Shown here piece after piece: positions 18,027-26,512 of a stretch of DNA of 64,000 nt. Position numbers and translations under genes: made by a program. Every line of letters starts with the position of its first letter. Position 1 is the first letter of the stretch. The DNA is from Bacteroidota bacterium (GTDB lineage Bacteria; Bacteroidota; Bacteroidia; JAHEXY01): contig JAHEXY010000007.1 of the NCBI GenBank assembly GCA_023251875.1, positions 234,045-298,044 on the forward strand, read 5' to 3'. The notes under the pieces were generated by a model that saw nothing but the letters and a program-made list of their open reading frames with translations, was not told where the DNA came from and ran no database searches.

Positions 18027-19193
18027 ATGCAAACAACATATACACGGACTAAAAAAAACGAAGGCTTGATGATATTAATATTATCTCTCTCTTCTATTTT
18101 TATATTCACTTTTTCATTACAAGCGCAAACTCCAAGGGTGGGGATGGGTTGTACAAATCCCACTACTACATTAGAGTTGAGAGGAACGGAAGCTGATTTA
18201 TTGGAAACTATGAATAATACAAATGTAGCCAATCGTTCTAGTTTACAATTTCAAAGTAATGGAACTACAAAATTTAGATTAGGTTTAGATAATAACGATA
18301 ATATTTTAAAAATTGGTACTACGGCTCTTGGTACTAATACAAGATTGGGTATTAATACAAATGGTAATTTAGGAATTGGTTTAGCTAACGGTATTCAAAA
18401 AGTACATATTCAAGAAACGGGCGCTTCTAATCTTATTTTAACCCTAGATCAAACGAATGCAGGGGATTACGATAACATAGTGAGATTTGAAAATGGTACC
18501 ACCAATTGGTCTATGGGTATGCGTGATGTGGATGCCGATCAATTTAGTATTTGTGAAAATGCCGATTTAAGTGCCAATGTTAGATTTTTAATTAAAACAA
18601 ATGGGAACGTAGGTATTGGACAAACCAATACTGCCGCAACTCGTTTAGATATTAATTTTACTACCGCAGCTACGGACGGAATACTCTTTAATCAAATACA
18701 TGCAACCGGTAATTCAATAATTGATTGGCAGCTTAATAGTGTTAGTAAATTTAAAATGGGTATAGACAATACGAACAATGATGCCTTTGAAATTACTGCA
18801 GGCAATTTTTCAACAACGCCTGCCTTTGCTATTAAACAAAGTAATGCAACTGTTGGTTTAGGCACCGACTCTCCTAAAAGCGCATTTGATGTAAGAGGCT
18901 CTCAGGCCTTCTCTTGCACTTCGCAAGGAGCAGGCTCTGATTATACTGCAACTACGTCTGATTATTTTATTTTAATGAATACGAGTTCTGCCCGTACGCT
19001 TAATTTACCTGCTGCCGCAAGCAGCAAGGGCATGATTTATATAATTAAACGGAATGGGGGAAATAATTTAACAATAGATCCAAACGCATCTGAAAAAATT
19101 GTAGGAGCAACTACTTTAGTTCTTACATCGGATAAACAAAGCGTAATGGTAATTTGTGATGGAACTGTTTGGCAAGCTATTGGTAAAAAATAA
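18027..19193 (+). CDS. Secreted tail-fibre-like repeat protein (paralog 2 of 3)
   Basis: 388 aa, 40 bp behind paralog 1 and probably read from the same promoter, since no ECF-like site lies in the gap. Signal peptide ending SLQAQ (about residue 33), MGCTNPTTTLELRGTE, then NTNGNLGIGLANGIQKVHI and the block shared with the other two. The C-terminal fibre-tip-like domain ends ICDGTVWQAIGKK. More diverged than paralog 1 is from 3 in the repeat after residue 190. Function unknown. Confidence 0.78.
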   Translation: MQTTYTRTKKNEGLMILILSLSSIFIFTFSLQAQTPRVGMGCTNPTTTLELRGTEADLLETMNNTNVANRSSLQFQSNGTTKFRLGLDNNDNILKIGTTALGTNTRLGINTNGNLGIGLANGIQKVHIQETGASNLILTLDQTNAGDYDNIVRFENGTTNWSMGMRDVDADQFSICENADLSANVRFLIKTNGNVGIGQTNTAATRLDINFTTAATDGILFNQIHATGNSIIDWQLNSVSKFKMGIDNTNNDAFEITAGNFSTTPAFAIKQSNATVGLGTDSPKSAFDVRGSQAFSCTSQGAGSDYTATTSDYFILMNTSSARTLNLPAAASSKGMIYIIKRNGGNNLTIDPNASEKIVGATTLVLTSDKQSVMVICDGTVWQAIGKK

Positions 19194-19242
19194 AATAAAT
19201 AATCTTTGATGGAATATCATTTTTATACTTTATTAAATATAC

Positions 19243-19336
19243 TATGAAATAGCCATGCACGAACAGCGCACAAACATTGACGAATATAACATGGCGCATT
19301 CCATATGACAACTAAAAATCAAATTATACACATATG
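19243..19336 (+). promoter_or_regulatory. Conserved roughly 95-bp leader element, copy A
   Basis: From TATGAAATAGCCATGCAC through to the start codon of paralog 3 (TATACACATATG). The same stretch, about 80-85 percent identical by eye, sits directly upstream of the Kir channel gene at 29587-29682. Shared elements are a TGCAC...GCGCA hairpin and ATGG...CCATATG. Whether it is a regulatory leader, a promoter or a small mobile repeat is not known. Confidence 0.6.
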
Positions 19337-20488
19337 AAAGCAAATATTTACATACAAAAACAAGATAGAGTTGTATTTTCAATACTACTGATTTTGTTAT
19401 TGAGCGCTCTCTTGCCGACTATAGCTCAAACCAGAATGGGAATTGGCTGTACAAATCCAACTTCAATATTTGAAATAAGAGGTAGTGAAGCAGATTTAAT
19501 TCAAACCTTTAATAATACCAATACCTCTAATCGTTCGGGCATTCAGTTTCAAAATAATGGTACAGCTAAATTTACATTAGGGCTTGACAATGCTTCTAAT
19601 AATTTAAAAATTGGTACAACAGGAATTAATACAAGTGTGAGATTAAGTATAAATGCAAGTGGATATGTGGGCATTGGAGTTGCTGATGCCGTACAAAAAT
19701 TGCATATACAGGAAACCGGAACCTCTAATGTTATGTTAACGTTGGATCAAACTAATGCAGGGGATTATGATAATATTCTTCGGTTTGAAAACGGAACTAC
19801 ATTTTGGTCGGCAGGTATGCGTGATGTTGACGCTGATCAATTTAGTCTTTGCAATAATGCTGATTTAGCAGCTAATCAAAGATTTATTATTAAAGCAGGA
19901 GGGAACATAGCCTTAGGAACATTAAATATTGCCAGTAAAAGATTGCATTTATATTTTAATACGGCTGCAGATAATGGTATGACCATTGATCAGCAGCATG
20001 CTACCGGAAATTCAGTTTTTGATTGGAAATTGAGCGGAACAACTTATGCTAAAATGGGCATTGATAATGCCAATAATGATGTATTTGAAATTGATAATTC
20101 TGCATTTAGCACCACTCCTGATTTTGCTATTACATCAGGTAATAATATTGGTATTGGAACCGACCAGCCTACTAGCACTTTTCATGATAAAAGAAGTTTT
20201 GGCCTTGCTACCTCTGTAAAAGCTGCTGCTTATACCGCAGGATTATGGGATTATTTTTTAGGTCTTGGAATTGCCGGAGCTACTACTTTTACCTTGCCCG
20301 CAATTTCAGGTACAGAAGGTAGGATGTATTCTTTTGTAAGATCCGATGCAGCAACAGGAGATCTTACTTTAGATGCAAATGCTTCTGAAAATATTGAGGG
20401 AGCTCTTACATATGTTTTAACAGCCGCTAATCAGGGAGTAGTAATTATGAATGATGGAACAGAGTGGAAAGTTTTAACAACGTATTAA
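19334..20488 (+). CDS. Secreted tail-fibre-like repeat protein (paralog 3 of 3)
   Basis: 384 aa. Signal peptide ending PTIAQ (about residue 32), MGIGCTNPTSIFEIRGSE, a VGIGVADAVQKLHI repeat, the shared LDQTNAGDYDN block and the C-terminal fibre-tip-like domain. Unlike paralogs 1 and 2 it has its own 140-bp upstream region containing the duplicated leader element. Its stop overlaps the convergent lutB-like gene by 4 bp. Function unknown. Confidence 0.78.
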   Translation: MKANIYIQKQDRVVFSILLILLLSALLPTIAQTRMGIGCTNPTSIFEIRGSEADLIQTFNNTNTSNRSGIQFQNNGTAKFTLGLDNASNNLKIGTTGINTSVRLSINASGYVGIGVADAVQKLHIQETGTSNVMLTLDQTNAGDYDNILRFENGTTFWSAGMRDVDADQFSLCNNADLAANQRFIIKAGGNIALGTLNIASKRLHLYFNTAADNGMTIDQQHATGNSVFDWKLSGTTYAKMGIDNANNDVFEIDNSAFSTTPDFAITSGNNIGIGTDQPTSTFHDKRSFGLATSVKAAAYTAGLWDYFLGLGIAGATTFTLPAISGTEGRMYSFVRSDAATGDLTLDANASENIEGALTYVLTAANQGVVIMNDGTEWKVLTTY

Positions 20489-21867
20489 ATACCTCTTTGT
20501 TCTTTCCATAATTGATTAAATGATTTGGTAGTGATTGCCGGTATTTCTCTTCTATCTCCCCAAGCTTTTCTAAAAAAAGTTTTTAAACCAAAGTTTTTAA
20601 TTTTTGGGCTTGCTTTATCTAAAGCTGTTCTACTCAACATCATTTTCTTAAAAATAAACATCGAAAATTTTTCTGTTTTAGGACTGAATCCTTGAGCAAC
20701 AGCATCCCGTCTATTTAAAAGAAGTAGTTTATGCAAATCTATTTTTACAGGACAAACCTCAGTGCACTTACCGCATAATGAAGATGCATAACTCAAATGT
20801 TTAAATTGTTTCATTCCTCTTAAATGAGGCGTAATTACCGCACCAATAGGGCCACTATAAGTAGTACCGTATGCATGACCTCCAATATTTTTATATACAG
20901 GACAACCATTTAAACAGGCTCCGCATCTAATGCATGAAAGCGCTCTTCTTTGTTCTGTTTGGGCCAATAATTTTGAACGACCGTTGTCAAGTAGTACCAC
21001 ATACATTTCTTCAGGGCCATCTGTTTCTTCTGCTTGTTTTGGCCCCGATACTATAGAATTATAAGCTGTTAATTGTTGGCCGGTACCATGAGTAGCCAAT
21101 AAAGGCCAAAATAAATCGAGATCAGTAAGCGAAGGAATCATTTTTTCGATCCCTACAATGGCAATATGAACCTTAGGGAAGCTCATGCTCATTACAATAT
21201 TACCTTCGTTTTCAGTAAGTGCAACAGAACCCGTATCAGCAATTAAAAAATTACCTCCGGAAACACCCATTTCAGCAGAAGTAAATTCATGTCGCAAAAT
21301 GGTTCTTACGTAATTGGCAATTTGTTCCGGAGTACTATTAATATCCAATCCCTTTTTTTCATTAAACAGTTCTGCAATATCTTCTTTTGATTTATGCATT
21401 ACCGGAGTAATAATATGGTAAGGCGTTTCTCCTGCCAACTGAACAATGTACTCTCCAAGATCAGTTTCTAAAGAAATAATATTTTTTTCTTCAAAGGCAT
21501 GATTGAGATGAATTTCTTCTGTAACCATCGATTTTGCCTTTACTACCTTTTTTGTTTTATACTGAGTGGCAATTTCTAAAATTTCTTTGATGGCTTCCTT
21601 TCCGTCTTCGGCCCAAATTACTTTTCCCCCACGTTTGGTAAAATTAGATTCAAATTCAGTTAGGTATTTATCGAGTTTTTCAGTTACACGGTACTTAAGG
21701 GCGGCAGCTCTTTGTCGGGCCAATTCAAGATTACTAAATTGAGTTTTACCTTTTGGAACAGAAATATCGTATTTGCCAATATTAAAATTAATCTTTCTGC
21801 GATGTTCCAGATCAAAGGCTTTTTCTTCTGAATCAATAATAAAATCTTCAAAAACGGTATGGCTCAT
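20485..21867 (-). CDS. lutB: LutB-like LUD-domain iron-sulfur protein
   Basis: 460 aa. N-terminal LUD domain (about 60-290; motifs AEMGVSGGNFLIADTGS and ENEGN) followed by a ferredoxin-type domain with SCIRCGACLNGCPVY (about 307-321) and CGKCTEVCPVKI (about 360-371), enough for two 4Fe-4S clusters. This matches LutB/YkgF, part of the LutABC lactate oxidation complex. lutA and lutC are not adjacent, so the gene is either isolated or works with partners coded elsewhere. Cytoplasmic. Confidence 0.88.
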   Translation of the reverse strand: MSHTVFEDFIIDSEEKAFDLEHRRKINFNIGKYDISVPKGKTQFSNLELARQRAAALKYRVTEKLDKYLTEFESNFTKRGGKVIWAEDGKEAIKEILEIATQYKTKKVVKAKSMVTEEIHLNHAFEEKNIISLETDLGEYIVQLAGETPYHIITPVMHKSKEDIAELFNEKKGLDINSTPEQIANYVRTILRHEFTSAEMGVSGGNFLIADTGSVALTENEGNIVMSMSFPKVHIAIVGIEKMIPSLTDLDLFWPLLATHGTGQQLTAYNSIVSGPKQAEETDGPEEMYVVLLDNGRSKLLAQTEQRRALSCIRCGACLNGCPVYKNIGGHAYGTTYSGPIGAVITPHLRGMKQFKHLSYASSLCGKCTEVCPVKIDLHKLLLLNRRDAVAQGFSPKTEKFSMFIFKKMMLSRTALDKASPKIKNFGLKTFFRKAWGDRREIPAITTKSFNQLWKEQRGI

Positions 21868-22037
21868 AGGGTATAATTCTTAACAAAAATAAGTTAAAAT
21901 GTGGCCTTTACCAAAAAGAAAATTGTAGTAGTAGTATAATTATTTTATGACCTAACCCTCTATGCAACACACAACTTTTAGTATACTATTTTACATTAAA
22001 AGAACCAATGGAGCTACTCATTTTAGCTGCATTATCA

Positions 22038-24053
22038 TCATAAAATGCTGGGTAACAACACTCCTTCTTGAATACTATACAAAATATTTTGAATAACTGA
22101 ATTCTTGATTTGTTGTTGTATTTCTAAAGATTGATCCTTAAAATCATTTTGAATCTCTTTAATCGCATTTTCTATGGTTTTCTCTTCTATGAAAAAATCC
22201 AGCAAAACAGCTAGTAGATCAGAAATAACTAATTCAATAGTTCCATTAAAAGAAACAAGTAATAAAACATTTTGTTCCTGCTCAAGTGCTTTAGGTATTT
22301 TATCATTCAACTCACTTTCTCTCCAATTATAATGAGTACTAAGCATTTGACTTCCTTCTACTAGCTTTAATTTAACTTTAAGAAAATCATTCTCAGCTAA
22401 AGTTTGAAAATTCTTAAATTTCTCCATTGCATATAAAATCTGGATATAATTTAAAACATTGCTTTGAATAGACTCATTAGCATAATATTTTTTCCATTCC
22501 AACAATAGTATTTCTTGTAAAAAATCATTGTTTTTATACGAATCAGTACCTCGAATAAATTCAAAATAATTCATTTGCAAAGATATTTTATTTACAGTTA
22601 TGTTTGCAAAAAAAGAGTCCAATTCATGAGGGAAATGTCTTTCCAATAATCGAAATGATCGGGAAAAATATTTTCTTAAAATCTTGTTTTTTAGCTCTCT
22701 TAGGCTTAAAGAAAAAGATGTAAAATAACTTATGGCCCCTTGAAAAGTAGCATTTAATTGAGGAGCCAAAATAGAATCCGTTTTAACACTGTCATAACAT
22801 CTCAGCATAAAATAACCTATGCCTGCATTTCCCATAAATAAACTCGTATCATTTTGTTCCTTAATTAAAGAATATCCACTTACAAACCCACCAAACTGTT
22901 TAAATTCCTGAATGGCGGCATCAGCAATTTGCCTGGCATATTGCATTAACCATTCATCCTCGGGCCATACTTTAGTGGCCTCTAAAAAAACTTCAGCATT
23001 TCCACAGGCACCATGACATAAAATAAATGACTGTCGTTTGGGAGCACTCTGTCGGATAGTTGTCTGTATTGTTTTTTCAACCGATTTTTTTAAATCATTA
23101 ATGTATGCTATGTTTCTTAATACTTCATGCGCTTTGATTCTGGCTAAACCAATACCTGCTGCGCCATGGCACCAAGCATTCATATCTGCACTTGATGTAA
23201 AAAAAGCCAGATTATTGTCTTCATATTTTTTTAAAAATTCTTCATAATCCTTTTCTTTAGTTAATGATTTTCTAAAATCTGGCCAATTGCTGTATTCATT
23301 ATCAAAATGAGAATTCTCATAGTTAAAAAGTTGTTCAGCTAACCAATAAAAGTTCTTATTGTTAAAATATTTTCCGAGTTCAAGAAAAATAAAGGCCATA
23401 CCGCTTGCACCATGTGAAAAGCCACACAAGGCCTTTATTTGGTTACGGTTTCTATTCCAATAAATTCCATTTTCGCAAGCACAAAGCTGATCCAAAATAT
23501 TTTCAAGAAATAAATGTGCCACCTGAAGTATTTTTTCTTCTTTAAGCATTTCATATATATGAATCAGTCCTAACAAGGCTCCTGGTGGGCCTAACAATAG
23601 ATCATATTTAAGCTCGTTCAACTTCAAAAATCTAACTGATTCAAGAGCTATAGCAATAGCGTTACTTTTATATTTTTCTTCATTTGTAAGTAAATATACT
23701 TTAGCTAAGCAATAAGCAGTTCCTAGCCTACCAGAAAAAAAGTTATAAAATTTAGTTGGATGATCATTCGCATATTCAATTAACCAAGAAGAAGATTTTA
23801 TTATTATTTCTAAATATTTTTTATCTGGTACATGCTTGTATAATTCGATAAAAAATAAAGTTATTCCCCCAACTCCGTTATATAACCCATCCGTTACATT
23901 CCAAATCGATGCATTCTCCTTATAAGAATCCATACTCATTGTTTTCCAATAAATACCATTTTCTGAGTGTTCTGCTTTACTAATTAAGTCGTCAGCAATT
24001 CGTATTGCTTCAGCTAAGTAAGGAGATGTATTCATTGGGTTAACTATATGCAT
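22038..24053 (-). CDS. LanC-like lanthionine cyclase with roughly 230-aa C-terminal extension
   Basis: Zinc-dependent cyclase that adds Cys thiols to dehydrated Ser/Thr. Residues about 10-435 form the LanC alpha-toroid, with GxxG repeats (TDGLYNGVGG, SGRLGTA, GFSHGASG, GNAGIGY) and the three zinc ligands in NAWCHGAAG (Cys near 297) and LCHGACGN (Cys/His near 348-349). The remaining roughly 230 residues have no counterpart in stand-alone LanC; the last about 70 look like a small winged-helix (LLAVLLDFFIEEKTIENAI), possibly an RRE/PqqD-like peptide-binding domain (inference). A TTG at 24059 lies two codons before the chosen ATG. Last gene of the RiPP locus. Confidence 0.85.
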   Translation of the reverse strand: MHIVNPMNTSPYLAEAIRIADDLISKAEHSENGIYWKTMSMDSYKENASIWNVTDGLYNGVGGITLFFIELYKHVPDKKYLEIIIKSSSWLIEYANDHPTKFYNFFSGRLGTAYCLAKVYLLTNEEKYKSNAIAIALESVRFLKLNELKYDLLLGPPGALLGLIHIYEMLKEEKILQVAHLFLENILDQLCACENGIYWNRNRNQIKALCGFSHGASGMAFIFLELGKYFNNKNFYWLAEQLFNYENSHFDNEYSNWPDFRKSLTKEKDYEEFLKKYEDNNLAFFTSSADMNAWCHGAAGIGLARIKAHEVLRNIAYINDLKKSVEKTIQTTIRQSAPKRQSFILCHGACGNAEVFLEATKVWPEDEWLMQYARQIADAAIQEFKQFGGFVSGYSLIKEQNDTSLFMGNAGIGYFMLRCYDSVKTDSILAPQLNATFQGAISYFTSFSLSLRELKNKILRKYFSRSFRLLERHFPHELDSFFANITVNKISLQMNYFEFIRGTDSYKNNDFLQEILLLEWKKYYANESIQSNVLNYIQILYAMEKFKNFQTLAENDFLKVKLKLVEGSQMLSTHYNWRESELNDKIPKALEQEQNVLLLVSFNGTIELVISDLLAVLLDFFIEEKTIENAIKEIQNDFKDQSLEIQQQIKNSVIQNILYSIQEGVLLPSIL

Positions 24054-24137
24054 TTTCAATATAAAGACTAAACTTTATAAATCTACAACTCCTTAATTTT
24101 TGGAGCATCAATTTAAAACTCCTCGACTTTATAAATT

Positions 24138-25034
24138 TCACGAAGAGCGAATTTTAGAAGTTAAATTGAAAGCGTTGGAAAGTAGTAAATAGGATTGTAA
24201 TTGATCTTTTTTATTCAACGTTATATCCAAAAATATCAACTCATCAAACTTATATTGCTTCTTCAGCTTTATTATTTTTTCTTTACATTCATCAGGACAT
24301 CCAACTACAGTTGGATGAACAATAAAACGACCCTTATTATTAATTGCTTTTTCTATTATTTTTGGATTACCAGAACAAACTCCAGCTACGGCAAGTGAAA
24401 TTTTAGGATATGATTTATGAATTTTATAATAATCTTCTTTAAACCCATCTAACGAATTAATTGTTGCTGTTGGAGCATGAAACAATGAGAGACAATAGTT
24501 GGTTCTATATTTGATTGCTAAATCCAAAGAAACTTGAGTTTGACCTAATAGCCATATGGGAGGATGCGAAATTTTAGCTGGAGAAACAATTATTTCTTTG
24601 TTTGAGTATCTAAGATAACTTACTAATTCATTAATTGTTTCATCATATTTATTTATTGAAAGGTCTTCGGGGCATGGCTCATATCCTTTTAATGCTTTAA
24701 AATAAGCAGGTGTACAAATACCTCGGGCTAAACCCAAATCAATACGATTAGGAAATAATGATTCAAGCAATAAGTAATTTAAAGATACTCGATAGGGACT
24801 ATTCAACAAAAGTAAAATGCCAGCAGGACCAATTTTAATTTTTCGGGTATGCTGACAAAGAATGGAAATTAAAATTTCATTATTTTTTAAATGACTAACC
24901 GAAGAAAAATGCTCTCCCAACCAATACCTTGAAAATCCTAAATCCTCCGCAGTTTTTATTATTGAAATTAAATCTGATATATCCTTTTTACTTCCGTTTA
25001 ATGTAATTCCTATATCTAAAATACCTATTTTCAA
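24138..25034 (-). CDS. Luciferase-like (LLM) flavin-dependent monooxygenase
   Basis: 298 aa TIM-barrel oxidoreductase of the bacterial luciferase-like family, expected to use reduced flavin and O2. Visible: GFSRYWLGEHFSS (conserved EH near residue 41), ILLLLNSPYRVSLNYLLLESLFPNRIDLGLARG, the family core, and PPIWLLGQT. Located between a lanthipeptide precursor and a LanC gene, it is probably a tailoring enzyme on the peptide; LLM enzymes are known in several lanthipeptide clusters. The only in-frame start is TTG at 25034, because a stop lies three codons upstream. Confidence 0.88.
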   Translation of the reverse strand: MKIGILDIGITLNGSKKDISDLISIIKTAEDLGFSRYWLGEHFSSVSHLKNNEILISILCQHTRKIKIGPAGILLLLNSPYRVSLNYLLLESLFPNRIDLGLARGICTPAYFKALKGYEPCPEDLSINKYDETINELVSYLRYSNKEIIVSPAKISHPPIWLLGQTQVSLDLAIKYRTNYCLSLFHAPTATINSLDGFKEDYYKIHKSYPKISLAVAGVCSGNPKIIEKAINNKGRFIVHPTVVGCPDECKEKIIKLKKQYKFDELIFLDITLNKKDQLQSYLLLSNAFNLTSKIRSS

Positions 25035-25077
25035 GTAATTTTATAATGAATGATGATTTTCAAATGTAATAATAAAA

Positions 25078-25111
25078 TTTAAGACATGAATTTTAAAATT
25101 CATGTCTTAAA
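25078..25111. terminator. 34-bp perfect palindrome between RiPP precursor and LLM gene
   Basis: TTTAAGACATGAATTTT is followed directly by its reverse complement, with no spacer. On the minus strand it is about 30 bp past the precursor stop and is followed by T-rich sequence, so it can act as a terminator or attenuator that limits transcription into the LLM and LanC genes. It could also be a dimeric operator, since it is perfectly symmetrical. Confidence 0.6.
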
Positions 25112-25142
25112 AATCCATAATAAATTCTTCTTATAAAATCTA

Positions 25143-25388
25143 TTAACATTGCCATGTATCTCTGCAACATTCTGTCAAATCTTCAACACAGGATCTTGAT
25201 GCCCCTGTTTCCATTTTATTAATAATGGGCCCTATTACAGTACCACCGTTTGGATTAGCAATGGTGTCATCATAGAAACCTCCGCCTCCACCTTTAACTG
25301 TTTCACTAGCATCTTTTGAAACATCCGTAATAAAACTTTTCGCCTTTATATCGTCAAGTTTTAATTTTTTTTTCTTTTTCTTGCTCAT
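25143..25388 (-). CDS. Lanthipeptide precursor peptide (class I, pinensin-like leader)
   Basis: 81 aa. The leader is MSKKKKKKLKLDDIKAKSF..., ending SETVKGG (residues about 1-34), matching Bacteroidota class I lanthipeptide leaders (lysine-rich start, LxLDxIKAKSF, GG end). A run of five Gly (33-37) blurs the exact cleavage site. The core (about 38-81) has four Cys (67, 74, 75, 81) and seven Ser/Thr (42, 50, 61, 64, 66, 72, 78), with the Cys packed in SCVEDLTECCRDTWQC. An ECF-like promoter lies 43 bp upstream. Ring pattern cannot be read from sequence. Confidence 0.85.
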   Translation of the reverse strand: MSKKKKKKLKLDDIKAKSFITDVSKDASETVKGGGGGFYDDTIANPNGGTVIGPIINKMETGASRSCVEDLTECCRDTWQC

Positions 25389-25431
25389 AAATTTATTTTT
25401 TTAAAAGTTATTATTTATTATTTTTAATAAT

Positions 25432-25460
25432 CTATACGAAGGATATACGAATTAGGTTAC
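25432..25460 (-). promoter_or_regulatory. ECF-sigma-like promoter before the RiPP precursor, GTAAC-N17-CGTATA
   Basis: Minus strand reads GTAACCTAAT, 13 bp, GTATAG, one base wider than the sites before the T9SS genes. A second TCGTATA lies inside the spacer. It gives the precursor a promoter separate from the elimination-domain gene upstream. Confidence 0.5.
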
Positions 25461-25492
25461 GTTTTTTGCTAATTAAATTATTTGTTTAGTAA

Positions 25493-26470
25493 TCAGATTA
25501 AATTGTTTATACTTTTTACGATCATAAAACTCAAATAAGCCTCATCCTGCAAAACAATACCTAGCCTATTATTAGTGAGATGAATATAATTATCAAAGAT
25601 GGACCAATATCGTTGTCTCTCTTCCGGAATTAAAATATTTTTCCCTTTCTGAAAATTCAATTGAATTTGATGATTCTGATTCAATTTTATTAACTCCTTT
25701 TGTATAATTTTATTGGATCTTATCCAAGTATTCATCCATTCCTCTTCAAACTCAGCTTTTGCCTTACTAATTTGTTGAAAAGTTTGAAAAATAGAAAGCA
25801 TACCATCTTGTTGCTGCAAAAATAATTCTTCAAATCTCTTTAATAACAAATTTTGTTTTATCTGATTTGCCTCAGTTGTATCCTTTGAGTTAAACCCATA
25901 AGCTTTAGGTAACCAATTGGCAAAAACATAAGAATAAAAATGTTTCATTTCTTCAAATGACATGCCCATTGCATAAGAAAATCCCAAATGCACTTGAATT
26001 GCGGCCCCCAAAGCACGTTGATAGGACCAAATATTAGTTTGAGAAAAAAGCTTAAGCACGACCTGACTAGATGCATGAAATTGTTTTTCAGCAATCTTCA
26101 TTGCAAAAGGGCCACCTAAGAGTATTGTTTCTGGCTTGTACTCAAAATACAGAATAGAATTATTTTCATACCATCGATCCGATTCAGGAAGTTGTTTTAC
26201 CCATTCAGGGTCCTCTCGTTTTGACGGATTTTTTTTAAAATACGCCTTAATACAATGTTCAAGGGCAGGTTTAACTTTTGAATTTAATAATTCTGTATCA
26301 CCTTTTAAACGAAGTCGAACATGGGGGCCATTTTTAACATAACGAATAAAAAAATATTGATCTATCAATTTTTGCTGCATAGCGAAATCAACAAAAGGCT
26401 TGATTGAATCTTTTAGAAACCCCTCCCAATTTCCTGCATAAAACAAATATGCTGAAATCCATGTTTTCAA
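25493..26470 (-). CDS. Stand-alone LanB elimination domain (thiopeptide-type bacteriocin biosynthesis protein)
   Basis: 325 aa. It starts KTWISAYLFYAGNWEGFL and contains FFIRYVKNGPHVRLRLKG, the hallmark of the SpaB C-terminal / thiopep_ocin family. In class I lanthipeptide synthesis this domain removes glutamate from glutamylated Ser/Thr to give dehydroalanine/dehydrobutyrine. Full LanB proteins are about 1000 aa and fuse it to a glutamylation domain; here only the elimination half exists, as in split systems such as pinensin. No glutamylation partner is found in the window. Start codon TTG at 26470 (an in-frame stop lies nine codons upstream). Confidence 0.86.
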   Translation of the reverse strand: MKTWISAYLFYAGNWEGFLKDSIKPFVDFAMQQKLIDQYFFIRYVKNGPHVRLRLKGDTELLNSKVKPALEHCIKAYFKKNPSKREDPEWVKQLPESDRWYENNSILYFEYKPETILLGGPFAMKIAEKQFHASSQVVLKLFSQTNIWSYQRALGAAIQVHLGFSYAMGMSFEEMKHFYSYVFANWLPKAYGFNSKDTTEANQIKQNLLLKRFEELFLQQQDGMLSIFQTFQQISKAKAEFEEEWMNTWIRSNKIIQKELIKLNQNHQIQLNFQKGKNILIPEERQRYWSIFDNYIHLTNNRLGIVLQDEAYLSFMIVKSINNLI

Positions 26471-26512
26471 TTTAAGAGCTTTAAATAAAGTTTTTTAGTC
26501 TACGCACTAATA

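Noticed and set aside
16829-20488. Prophage tail-fibre remnant
   Set aside because: The proteins look like tail fibres, but each has a Sec signal peptide and no other phage gene is nearby; they are better seen as surface proteins.
25143-26470. PEARL-type peptide aminoacyl-tRNA ligase pathway
   Set aside because: PEARLs keep the glutamylation half of LanB and lack the elimination half; here it is the reverse.
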